DNA from: Diplonema papillatum
Lineage: Eukaryota > Euglenozoa > Diplonemea > Diplonemida > Diplonemidae
Assembly (NCBI GenBank): GCA_030068145.1
Contig: JAPJBO010000065.1
Location: 62,001-126,000 of the forward strand
DNA length: 64,000 nucleotides
Reading direction: 5' to 3'
The notes beneath the pieces were generated by a model. It had not been told where the DNA came from. It searched no databases and saw only the letters and a program-made list of their open reading frames with translations. Numbering within the stretch: position 1 is the first letter of the stretch; each line of letters begins with the position of its first letter. The translations under genes were made by a program, and so were the position numbers. Positions 60,801-64,000 of this stretch are shown here, in pieces.

Positions 60801-62008
60801 TGTCGGGTACTGGTCACGAAACCCTCCAGTCAACTGCGTCGGGAGGAGCCAGGCGGCTGCAAATGAAATAGAGGCGGACAAGGTGCTACACCCGCGTACA
60901 GTATCCCTAATCAGGAATACAAGAGAACACCTTCCAACCCTGGGAACATCAAACAACGTTCTGGCCTTTTCCTTAGGGTCAGGTTCTTGCTATTTTGGTC
61001 CACAGATATTGCTTTTTAACACCACAATAAACACCCGAGGGAAAATAGAAGGGTGGGAAAGGGGAACATGCAGACCCCGGTTGAAGTAGAAATCCGAGAA
61101 CTATGCTGTGGACGTGAAAGACAACTTCTGAAACGATTTCGGACATATAAGACAACTAATAAAACTATGTCGGACATGCTCAGAAACTATGTCGGACATG
61201 TAAGACAACTTCTGAAACTTTGTCAGACATGTAAGACAACTTTGAAATAATGTCGGACACCTTTGACAACTTTTGAAACTGTGTCGGACATATACGACAG
61301 CTTTTGAAACTATGTCGGACATATAAGGCAACTAATGAAACTATGTCGGACATGTAGTCGCAAAACCATGTCGGACATATAAGACAACTTTTGAAACTTT
61401 GTCGGACATCCAAAACTATGTCGGACATATAAGACAACTTTGAAACTTTGTCAGACATATAAGACAACTTTGAAACTATGTCGGACATATAAGACAACTT
61501 CCGAAACTATGTCGGACATATAGGACAACTTTTGAAACTATGTCGGACATGTACGACAACTTTTGAAACTATGTCGGACATGTACGACATTTCACTCTTG
61601 TTTTTTTTTCCGTATACGATCCGAAGATCTTCGAAGAATGATCCTATTCCGACGAGAGGTCATGCGGGTTTACCCTACACGACAAAACACACAAACACAA
61701 CAGGTCAAAGTCCTGAGTGAGAAACCAACACACGGTGGTGTAAGCGAAGAACAAATCAGATTGTGTTTGTATTGTATTTACCCCTTACCTCTATATTTCC
61801 TCCCATTCGGAGTCGAAGCAGCTACGTCGAGTATTTTTGCATCATCGGCTTTGCCCCCTGCAGCAGCGAGTGCCAACAAGAACAGGTATTCTAGTTATGT
61901 GTCGCTAAGCTGACCATTCCGCCAACATTCACACAGGAGCTTGACGCTCGTCGTGCCCACCTCATCAAGCTTATCGAAGAAGGGCAGGAAGTTCCCAACG
62001 ATGAATAG
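40146..62008 (+). CDS. DNAI2: Axonemal dynein intermediate chain 2 (outer-arm IC, WD repeat), 5 exons
   Basis: WD-repeat intermediate chain of the outer dynein arm, homologous to human DNAI2 and Chlamydomonas IC69/ODA6; it anchors the motor in cilia. Predicted exons: 40146-40871, 41808-42126, 48050-48643, 56330-56436, 61937-62008, total 1818 bases, 605 residues, all junctions in phase (0, 1, 1, 0) and GT-AG. Exon 1 has the conserved MYQKVRREFG start, HIEGGW, the KQNNAIDIYEEYF signature and the first WD blades. Exon 2 has LWDTRKAG and STDGQAFIWDIR. Exon 3 has GTEQGSILLCNRKGKT, GHHGPVYSV, VGDWTVRLW, FMTTRMDGVMDVWD and GLSQIQYEEK. Exons 4 and 5 give a charged C-terminus (EEQDAKQQA then ELDARRAHLIKLIEEG). 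Introns 2, 3 and 4 (5.9, 7.7 and 5.5 kb) each hold mobile elements. The last two exons rest on phase, splice signals and family length, not on strong sequence conservation. Confidence 0.93.
40915..41036 (+). repeat. Family D copy in DNAI2 intron 1
   Basis: ATATAAAAGGTGTCACGGGA, then a shortened middle, then CTCACGTGACACCACTTTAT. The ACATATAAAAGG entry is shared with 42185-42200. Confidence 0.75.
41335..41440 (+). repeat. Family E copy in DNAI2 intron 1
   Basis: CCACCTGCAACCACGTCCC and GGGTAGTGCGGTCAACGAAA, then a TTTCTCCGGCTCC end matching 4975-4995. Confidence 0.6.
42281..44170 (+). CDS. Polyglutamine ORF1 (gag-like) of the D-bounded element
   Basis: 629 codons. Residues about 1-95 form a short helical N-terminus; 98-208 are almost pure Gln (CAG/CAA mix) with scattered Pro, Arg and His; then APTWADVTRRPPPPCE, and a well-ordered 300-residue region with high GC and no stop. 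The C-terminus is very basic (RERRRRLAASPSGKRRMRL). The position (5', before a zinc-finger frame) fits a nucleic-acid-binding ORF1 protein of a retroelement. The final residues overlap the next frame by about 110 bases, with the same DNA giving a Gly-Trp stretch in both, so a frameshift or deletion scar is likely. Function is not established. Confidence 0.7.
44061..46310 (+). CDS. Zinc-finger C-terminal part of a non-LTR-type ORF2, RT lost
   Basis: 749 codons, no RT motif. Residues about 193-212 hold CKHCGSGDTEDEKHVFWDC, the CCHC motif found downstream of the RT in ingi/L1/Jockey-like ORF2 proteins. Residues about 475-585 hold three or four repeats of the form C-x2-H-x4-C-x2-C followed by CC-x3-HH, a B-box-like cluster I do not recognise from known elements. 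A long Lys/Arg/Ser/Pro-rich tail with nuclear-localisation-like KKKR stretches ends at residue 749. The most likely history is deletion of the endonuclease and RT core, joining ORF1 to the ORF2 C-terminus in another frame. Confidence 0.65.
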   Translation: MMGLIWGGSNPKRAREMVLNFQEKGHLTDPGTCLAYRVTTAFYAACERLPRLLPLMESIRGRYAEGDLPLGPVGLAMRSMEECGHVWGPGPLSRTLRNGATYDPLTSAPSKRGHEVRADLRAKTWSRLVARRPGFEGIQRADLERTNTFWRMRECPAHTARLIRVALAGGVNTAEYTSRMRQAGAEPQAPSCKHCGSGDTEDEKHVFWDCGAYSHIRRREAHAELMAANRADWPRCTLEHGVVVPENAQFSRRLQEMMAEILAERAGLEARGWVARNPTTPWSRANAMPAEKFDHPFARIAPAWTWERNKTWGLPTFYALVAWLSDMQWTENGQASMLELAIDFELFSGLSMPLHGNAPKGVRERGNVLRCMMSALDKLAAQQGLGSCMRGERVCPTTSLSFMGITGISGIRPRPRFREAHTGTILEEQVKGSDVGTQCPTYPDWTIGRAARWALPAPPQLHPDPVHMPGVGIEKALVTCATHHKGKCEACRALVRRDVPTVEMCCRHHHHANDGQPIAVCTEHSTTKCGECKTAAACCRSGHHACRTHGRATCQECRRLPTLTQRRPAACCSRGHHQSNKTNVQSTPGRSKKKRPSSPTQVSVQRETPVGKRAARAPLAATKKETASTGRATKRPPPTPGTSERPARKKRVLGTPKEGPIAGRKRKKTKATTPDSGVHRRKKKVPRASSSQKRPGTTGTPMPSKVENGHSCPPSYSPTQSLESQESQTPLAPQMLDLDDAMAGDDVIR
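46457..47115 (+). repeat. 22-bp satellite, about 30 copies
   Basis: Unit CATTTTCCCACCACAAACCACT, nearly perfect, with diverged end units at 47075-47130. It starts directly after the 3' D copy (TTTAGCCATACTTCAACACT). Its open frames are artefacts of the unit having no stop codon. Confidence 0.97.
47131..48049. other. 3' part of DNAI2 intron 2, no gene
   Basis: Contains a family H scrap (47335-47440, AGTCCCTCAAGGTTTCATAC) and otherwise nothing recognised. Ends with the acceptor AAAACCGCAG of DNAI2 exon 3. Confidence 0.5.
48805..50298 (+). CDS. Gag-like ORF1 of the VIPER-like element
   Basis: 497 codons. The ATG follows the A-repeat end AACAAAAA with no spacer, so the repeat supplies the 5' leader. 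N-terminal about 90 residues globular (AREVEGTAEAGLRRLLGALG), then a Pro/Ser-rich linker, a short coiled coil (DRMDRLQRQVERLTELV, about 170-188), a long Pro-rich section, and a helical C-terminal domain (about 345-440, SLALVHIRDFFADILDAIPS) before a basic tail. It resembles the unassigned ORF1 of YR retroelements in position and composition; homology is not proven. Confidence 0.75.
   Translation: MPKQLDRSGAVSWVKRVVGTDVPSLFSFTANNRRLSTVLKVAREVEGTAEAGLRRLLGALGYTDEEAPPEGVAQWVLAWLAVASAPSATEGEFADLLRSSPKAAPPPQTPGHMPLPATPTDSTAALSPPAARRVSFAESDDPDDGDLRDCGSTEGSRGGDSDRMDRLQRQVERLTELVMAALPTRDSPRPEPVPAATTHPARDAPPGCPAPPPVAMPVGSFPAAAATPLDSCPCPAPRQGPLAGQLPPPPPLIDVSRLPQAVLLPGSSCGLLRAIEDAAPPVYRHHPYAELYQPRAEPPQPYAGSSQPLPDFPEGPPSLGEGGSVQGSPTLLSPGPELLDPQLWVGLSPIEKSLALVHIRDFFADILDAIPSVANDAQHLTNHVTTIMRLMDDTTDPDALVQLGRDTIHRMMVLKTALKAGWSLAGSLQHRHQHEAGFPPFLRSVFQALQKAEEQPASKPPRKRSPRPRTRHSGEALPPDAPQAPQRTNATRSKAKQ
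50067..51239 (+). CDS. Tyrosine recombinase ORF2 of the VIPER-like element
   Basis: 390 codons, overlapping ORF1 by 232 bases in another frame; the real start may be near residue 100 (LSPGERNRLVRTANAY). Core-binding SAM-like domain about 110-215 (AYVADALALSTRRGIHSVYR). Catalytic domain about 220-385 with the YR residues: Arg in QGAARVDDVL, Lys candidate in WVGSKSDP, His-x-x-Arg in GHSLRRGALF, His in VSRHTTL and the nucleophilic Tyr in ALMRYLPE. All catalytic positions look intact. Such enzymes integrate circular retroelement DNA without an integrase. Confidence 0.9.
   Translation: MVSCRQPPAPASARGRVSSVSTERLPGSTESRGAARLEAAQEAQPEAPHPTLGRSSSPRRSPGPSADERNQEQGQAVDAVNRFPPPVSGRCGRPLLSEPPLSPGERNRLVRTANAYVADALALSTRRGIHSVYRRFLEFRRHWDAEADSQLDVPTALVLFVTRLLSRGDICAASAVQYVVNVQSAEKRLGRPVDSQLVRDFVRSLKRAGAMKPSKQAVPVTKDELHLAVALEADPRVRVALALAWQGAARVDDVLTRKAEHVTESAGFWAVNWVGSKSDPFRLGQVTGVILPPAQDQELRTLLSQTPPGRLLFPDLPFRRVVTALKRANISLSGHSLRRGALFHLLRSGIDLKVIQSVSRHTTLSALMRYLPEAEVPLVRNTARASASLL
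51353..52318 (+). CDS. Reverse transcriptase ORF3 of the VIPER-like element, 3' truncated
   Basis: The frame is open well upstream (through ORF2); the start is set at the Met of MFTPFVGVAYGG but could lie earlier. RT motifs: GGQRFVCDGRKLNA, then FLADARSYFYQFRLD (motif A Asp), QLAAMCMGWSWAPATAQ (motif B) and LPWVDNFVVVGS at the catalytic YxDD position, where the second Asp is Asn. The frame ends at a TGA formed at the junction with the right A repeat, before any RNase H domain. Confidence 0.85.
   Translation: MFTPFVGVAYGGELLINNLTAVPTQRRIGEALAPISSSFMNLERLTALDSRGLLRGVLDVVRSWESFRSALLPGAEEALMASAITRTTSRRMLRHFPDLVRYGVAEVASGGLRVVLPAFTVDKKSGGQRFVCDGRKLNAIMARPPPMLLPSVHEVIDRVLASSVVFLADARSYFYQFRLDADIRPYFGMHLAGPRGRFVQAQLAAMCMGWSWAPATAQRASRVLLPEADGLPWVDNFVVVGSSLREATSRFDSFVQRCRDVNCELNEDDEQFGAPLREFDLLGLHFELSRFDRPARYRMAESWVSKLLGSPELAMVRLGGV
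52505..55072. mobile_element. 2.6-kb inverted-repeat DNA element with ACTAGT-palindrome ends
   Basis: Left end GTACACGGTGCACTCGTAAA and right end ACTAGTGCACCGTGTAC are inverted copies. Both about 160-bp ends are built from tandem AAAAATGACTAGTGCACTAG-type palindromes and close with AAATCCACCT (inner side) in inverted order. The interior (52680-54900) encodes no transposase but carries an EF-hand remnant. Non-autonomous DNA transposon, possibly MULE-like because of its repetitive termini. Confidence 0.75.
53155..53232 (+). pseudogene. EF-hand motif remnant inside the DNA element
   Basis: One frame reads RVFDAVDADDSGLLTFKELI, a full calcium-binding loop (Asp1, Asp3, Ser5, Gly6, Glu12) with flanking helix residues. 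Upstream sequence looks coding only if the frame is shifted, and the frame meets a stop at 53274. Probably an exon fragment of a calcium-binding protein captured by the element and decayed. Confidence 0.55.
55240..55450 (+). repeat. Family H, full copy
   Basis: CAACACCGCGGTGAAAAAAA to GCCTAAACATTAAACTAAG; matches 26553-26740, with an expanded GAAAAAAA tract. Confidence 0.75.
55453..55657. mobile_element. About 200-bp MITE with CCCGTGTTAGTGTCGCC inverted ends
   Basis: CCCGTGTTAGTGTCGCCT at 55456 and AGGCGACACTAACACGGG at 55636 are perfect inverted ends. A second, inner inverted pair (GGCACTAACACGGGAA at about 55519, TTCCCGTGTTAGTGTCGCC at about 55594) makes a nested structure. No ORF. Confidence 0.85.
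55814..56002 (+). other. 62-codon open frame between M-like and A sequence, unidentified
   Basis: Starts MALARTDILKGEVEWGAIPV just after CGTACAAACAAAAAC and ends at a TAG after ACTCCAG (a possible donor CAG|GTAGAT). Composition looks coding (GC-rich, no low complexity), but I do not recognise it. It sits where A-family copies normally follow M directly, so it may be a gene fragment inserted into the repeat. Confidence 0.35.
56033..56329 (+). repeat. Family A copy followed by M fragment, before DNAI2 exon 4
   Basis: GCACCCTGCTGTGTAGGAAA to CTCCCCCTCCAGTATCCGTC (A), then CAATCTTGCGGGTTGCCCTT and TGCGCAGGC (M, 56255-56298). Exon 4 of DNAI2 starts about 30 bp later. Confidence 0.7.
56461..57105 (+). 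repeat. Left 31-bp tandem array of the MULE
   Basis: About 20 units of AGTTGTCTTATATGTCCGAC-ATAGTTTCAGA with length variants (some short units around 56680-56780). Confidence 0.92.
57106..57340 (+). other. Short acidic open frame between left array and transposase
   Basis: A frame of 84 codons (57085-57339) contains DDDDRDEDEEVDLLSVECNS. It could be an alternative 5' exon of the transposase or a decayed small ORF of the element. Not recognised. Confidence 0.3.
57408..60398 (+). CDS. MULE transposase with SWIM finger, zinc knuckle and OTU-like C-terminus
   Basis: 996 codons from the first Met; the Met at 57639 (MDLLVTVDELPFENEEDAAR) is a likelier start because the first 77 residues look non-conserved. 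Asp/Glu tract about 144-212. WRKY/FLYWCH-like zinc finger about 235-300 (EFSCTNKT, KVHEHTC). DDE catalytic core about 425-600 with Asp in LSTDACH, Asp in VISDRDKG, the CSEHVKRNV motif and a Glu candidate in NRSESHNNV. SWIM zinc finger FSCTCMRTERVTGLPCVHAI (about 682-701). CCHC knuckle CSRCLKTGHNKRRC (about 779-792). The last about 150 residues resemble an OTU cysteine-protease fold (NGSFYSCLTAAN, LLLMACAFKVQLAVF, GQYWLM), but the catalytic Cys and His positions look replaced. Drives cut-and-paste transposition in the nucleus. Confidence 0.88.
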   Translation: MNHITTKVEFDCFLNQIMYTKVEFEYRSRMSFYVDMWDGKIAMQPTKQNPKHPPRPTWVPCHWSQAGVASVSVLQCKMDLLVTVDELPFENEEDAARVMAYTAQHKEEVNELVVAMKHRPERLVRTLCSLTRANPLDDRGPGDSDDDRVSADNDDEENDEKDDEEDDEEDDEEDDEADDEEDNEEDNEEDDDEEGDECDDEDAALADAGDNEKDEEVVLAENTMPMIGKRFVSEEVFCDTVRLSCLKDGHLCISRKRWTDRIEFSCTNKTSTNDACKFTCKARVSVRAAGLLCVSKVHEHTCSLRNEPTKLQGRGVAKWLGRLICTWLWDVPALTAANVKSRVQRDFSLAITKTVAYNALLAASSLYMLNGKSSYAKLRSYFEAIVQSDPDAHCSVHHTTEENGTEVFSFAFMALGAMRKATEWIRPILSTDACHTAGGETMFIAVGTDANGLTVPVAYGLGTTEDTANWTRFLECLKDASAREFTVISDRDKGLAAALPAVFPNCKHLACSEHVKRNVKTQFGRKHAHYVAKLAEAPTARAYRKVLKELREKRPVVADYLAPLKDVLSDAYTGTCRYEEYTTNRSESHNNVVRAARQARDILSVFEVLRSRTMGTFSERRGALHMHSNTEPTPKVALKLARVQHEWDQWVVTVSTRTKFEVAETKRHGTRHAVVLTDESFSCTCMRTERVTGLPCVHAIAAMRKAEKDPEQYVPGCFKVEAYNQLYANGVLPLPELDLEDDELQPPPVFKRRGRKKKRLPGADEEAQLPLAKRRSLCSRCLKTGHNKRRCTNPPANPPIPEREDTHGEEALVQPVGQVVVGETCSRQLREAIVKSGVKLSPTTPKNGSFYSCLTAANFWYFFQFREKANPHALLQKNLFAQPLSADIVQRFERQMGGSDAYSGWKRVQNRVGTPPDAMTLLLMACAFKVQLAVFTCEIGTRNVQWKLTNTVPPGSTVTSIPLLNDQGQYWLMTTRPTRLLQGIKQNHRSVVQLAM
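61118..61592 (-). repeat. Right 31-bp tandem array of the MULE, inverted
   Basis: About 15 units of GAAACTATGTCGGACATATA-AGACAACTTTT, the reverse complement of the left array. Left and right ends therefore pair. Confidence 0.92.
61650..61840 (+). repeat. Repeat family B, 5'-truncated copy in DNAI2 intron 4
   Basis: GAGGTCATGCGGGTTTACCC to CTACGTCGAGTATTTTTG; lies between the MULE and DNAI2 exon 5. Confidence 0.78.
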
Positions 62009-62371
62009 CTCTTCGGGGTGCGAGGACACCAAGGAAACCAAGCAGAGAAGCAGGAACGCAATCGACGGACAACACCGCAACCTTGCTGAACCACGTGGTT
62101 CATCCCTACTCAAAAGGTTCCCAGTGCTGAACCAGATCTCCTTGTGCCAGACCCTGACCTGATTTTGCGAAGGAGCGCCCCCGCTTCGCACTTCAATCGG
62201 AGACTTGAAACCACTGACCACGTAACAAGAAGAAACAGTCCAGAAACGTGAAGCCATCCGATTGCACCGCCCTGCCTCCCATCCTTTCGCAGGTCCTCGG
62301 GTTTCGACTGAGTAAGTAGCAACGTGGGTAAGCCACGACAAAAAGACAAGAGAGGGAGGGGGAATCCCGGC
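62009..62371. other. DNAI2 3' flank, nothing recognised
   Basis: No repeat or gene is identified. The DNAI2 3' UTR and polyadenylation site must lie here but cannot be placed. Confidence 0.4.
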
Positions 62372-62785
62372 AGTGATGTTCTCAAACGTTTGCAAACGTA
62401 CGTTTGACAAGATTATCAAACGCAAACGTTTGACAAACGTGCAAACGTGACGTTTGCCAATCGACGGACCGGGTCTGTACACAGTACACGACCCTTGATA
62501 ACACTTGTCCACGTGGCTGCAGGCAGACACGACGAAAATAAGGGAACAAGATCCTTCTGGTTCTCCTTGGGCGTGCACAGGGAGATACAGGGAGATACTA
62601 TGTTCCCTCCCACTTTCTGAGGTCCCGGGCATGAAGATCTTGCCCTTGTGGCTCGAGTGTTCACAACCCGACCCCACCCTCGGATCCCCACTGCAGGCGC
62701 AGCCAGCGCCTCACTCACGTTTGATACACGTTTGACATGAATTTTGCAAACGCAGCCGTTTCTCAAACGTTCAACGTTTGCCATG
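62372..62785. mobile_element. About 0.4-kb element with AAACGTTTG-rich ends
   Basis: 62377-62460 and 62712-62785 are both packed with AAACGTTTGACA / CAAACGTTTGC motifs in either orientation. The 250-bp interior is unique. The pattern resembles a MITE with degenerate repetitive termini; the exact ends are unclear. Confidence 0.45.
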
Positions 62786-62789
62786 ATCA

Positions 62790-63732
62790 CTGCCCTAGAG
62801 GGGGGGGGATTGCCCGGGGGGGGGGACGGCGAAATGCCGTGGCTGAGAAAATAGCAGGATACGTGGAGAGGAGCTTGTTTTTTGTGGCTGCGGTTTGGGT
62901 GCCTAGGAATTGGCTTGTGGGAGGTGGTTCTGTCTTGGTTTTGCATTCTGCAGCATTATTTCAGCCTAAACAAGCATCCGACCAGTTATTCTGAATTTCC
63001 GGAGCATTTTAGGGCCACCCGAGTGGTAGGTTTCTGGTTTTGGGGCTGCTGGGGGTCAGCGTTGGGACATATTCTGGCCATTCTGAATACGAAAACGAAA
63101 ATCGGTCGGCCCACTCTGTGGGTGGATTCTCCATGCTCAAAATCTCCTGGAAGAATACAAAGACGACTTGGACTCTCCTGTGGAGTTTTCGAAGTGCGGG
63201 TTTTGCGAGATTTCGGCTGGTTTATTTTCTACTTTCAACACAAAAACTACGCGTTTCTTTCCGGCCACAAACGACAATGTTCCCAACTCTGGAGAAGGGG
63301 AGGTGCGCTTAGTCTTTGGGGCAAGCCCGAGCGAACGACGCTGCGCCGAACTGCTGCCTTTTCTTCTTCTTATCCCGGTCTTTGTGGGGGCCTTTTCTTC
63401 TTCTTTTTTCTTCTCTCCTTTTTTCTGTCAGTTCGCGGATACCCGTTCAGAGAGCTCTCCCCCCTCCGCACCCGCACCACGTCCCCTGTCACTTTTCGAT
63501 GAACTCATGTTGCCTCCCTATCTTTAGACCACTGCTACACATACACAGAAAAGAACCGTGAAAGTACTGTACGATAAAAGGGGGTCGGCGGGCATAAACA
63601 TTGTACCTTGCCTTTCGGGTAAGTCAGCAACGTAAAGTGAGTCACACGCAGCACCTTGTGTTGAGTTACGTTTGGAAGCTCAAAGGTGCAAGTTTCCACA
63701 TAGACAGCGGGGTTGGTCGTTCGAATGAAACT
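62790..63732. other. No gene recognised; possible ITS2-like sequence at the 3' end
   Basis: Several short frames (the longest about 206 codons at 62882-63502) without domains. The last about 150 bp before the LSU could be transcribed spacer. I could not find a 5.8S rRNA (no GAAGAACGCAGC-like core) in this stretch. Confidence 0.4.
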
Positions 63733-64000
63733 CTCACCGACCTCAGCTGTTGAAGATCTACGCGCTAAACTTAAGCATATCACTCAGCGCAGGAAAAGAA
63801 AGCAACAGCGATGCTCCCAGTAACGGCGAGTGAACCAAGCCTGAACCGGTGTTCTACGGATATCCGGAATGTGGCGCAAGCTGCTTGGGGACACAACTGG
63901 CGTCGAGGTAAGTCTCCTGGAATGGGGTATCCACAGAGGGTGAGAGTCCCGTATTTCCTCGACGAGCCATGTTGGTCAATTCCTCGCACGAGTCGCTCAG
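63733..64000 (+). rRNA. Large-subunit (28S) rRNA, 5' end, partial
   Basis: Contains the universal domain I signature: ACCTCAG, then CTAAACTTAAGCATATCACT, CAGCGCAGGAAAAGAAA and CCCAGTAACGGCGAGTGAA, continuing with GGGTATCCACAGAGGGTGAG to the window edge. It may be the start of a real rDNA unit or another dispersed LSU fragment like those at 8.9-9.6 kb; the missing 5.8S upstream leaves this open. Confidence 0.88.

Larger units (their letters stand above)
56455..61595 (+). mobile_element. Mutator-like (MULE) transposon with tandem-array inverted ends
   Basis: A transposase gene (57408-60398) lies between a 31-bp tandem array on the left and the same repeat in opposite orientation on the right. 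The arrays thus act as long terminal inverted repeats. Inserted in DNAI2 intron 4, sense orientation. The transposase frame is intact, so the copy may be young or still active. Confidence 0.85.

Overview
This is a gene-poor, extremely repeat-rich nuclear window from a flagellated unicellular eukaryote. Eukaryotic signs are GT-AG introns with a recurring GTATGC/T donor, a Grp170/HYOU1 ER chaperone, an axonemal dynein intermediate chain (so the cell builds a motile flagellum), a LSU rRNA 5' end at the right edge, and several classes of eukaryotic transposable element. My best guess is a euglenozoan, probably a diplonemid. The main reason is a tyrosine-recombinase retroelement with gene order gag, recombinase, reverse transcriptase, bounded by a short repeat that is also dispersed on its own, which is the VIPER/SIRE arrangement known from trypanosomatids. 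This is inference, not proof.

Layout. 1-2.6 kb: the 3' part of a cysteine-rich multi-membrane-span protein. 6.3-8.6 kb: a three-exon FCP1/SCP-type (DxDxT) phosphatase with a tRNA-like SINE and a (CT)n tract in intron 1. 8.6-20 kb: no intact gene; antisense LSU rRNA fragments, many dispersed repeat copies, a 0.8-kb inverted-repeat element and palindrome clusters. 20.4-31.7 kb: HYOU1, reconstructed as 11 exons giving 850 codons, preceded by three tandem truncated copies of its promoter and first-exon start. 31.7-39.3 kb: repeats only. 39.3-62.0 kb: axonemal dynein intermediate chain 2 (DNAI2/IC69), reconstructed as 5 exons giving 605 codons, also preceded by two truncated copies of its first exon. 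62.0-64.0 kb: small repeats, then the LSU rRNA 5' end.

The three conserved genes keep a consistent reading frame across every predicted junction, although their introns hold most of the mobile DNA. DNAI2 intron 2 holds a polyglutamine/zinc-finger retroelement remnant and a 22-bp satellite. Intron 3 holds the VIPER-like element, a 2.6-kb ACTAGT-palindrome inverted-repeat element and a MITE. Intron 4 holds a Mutator-like (MULE) transposon whose ends are inverted arrays of a 31-bp repeat. HYOU1 introns hold a SINE, microsatellites and minisatellites.

For cross-reference I named the dispersed families: A and B (related SIRE-like repeats, about 180-290 bp), D (about 180 bp, tandem or solo), E, F, G, H, I, J, L, M, N, P, Q. 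Three separate elements (A-bounded, D-bounded, and the 16.5-17.4 kb unit) share one architecture: an interior segment bracketed by 60-110-bp direct repeats. I see no prokaryotic operon, CRISPR array or virus.
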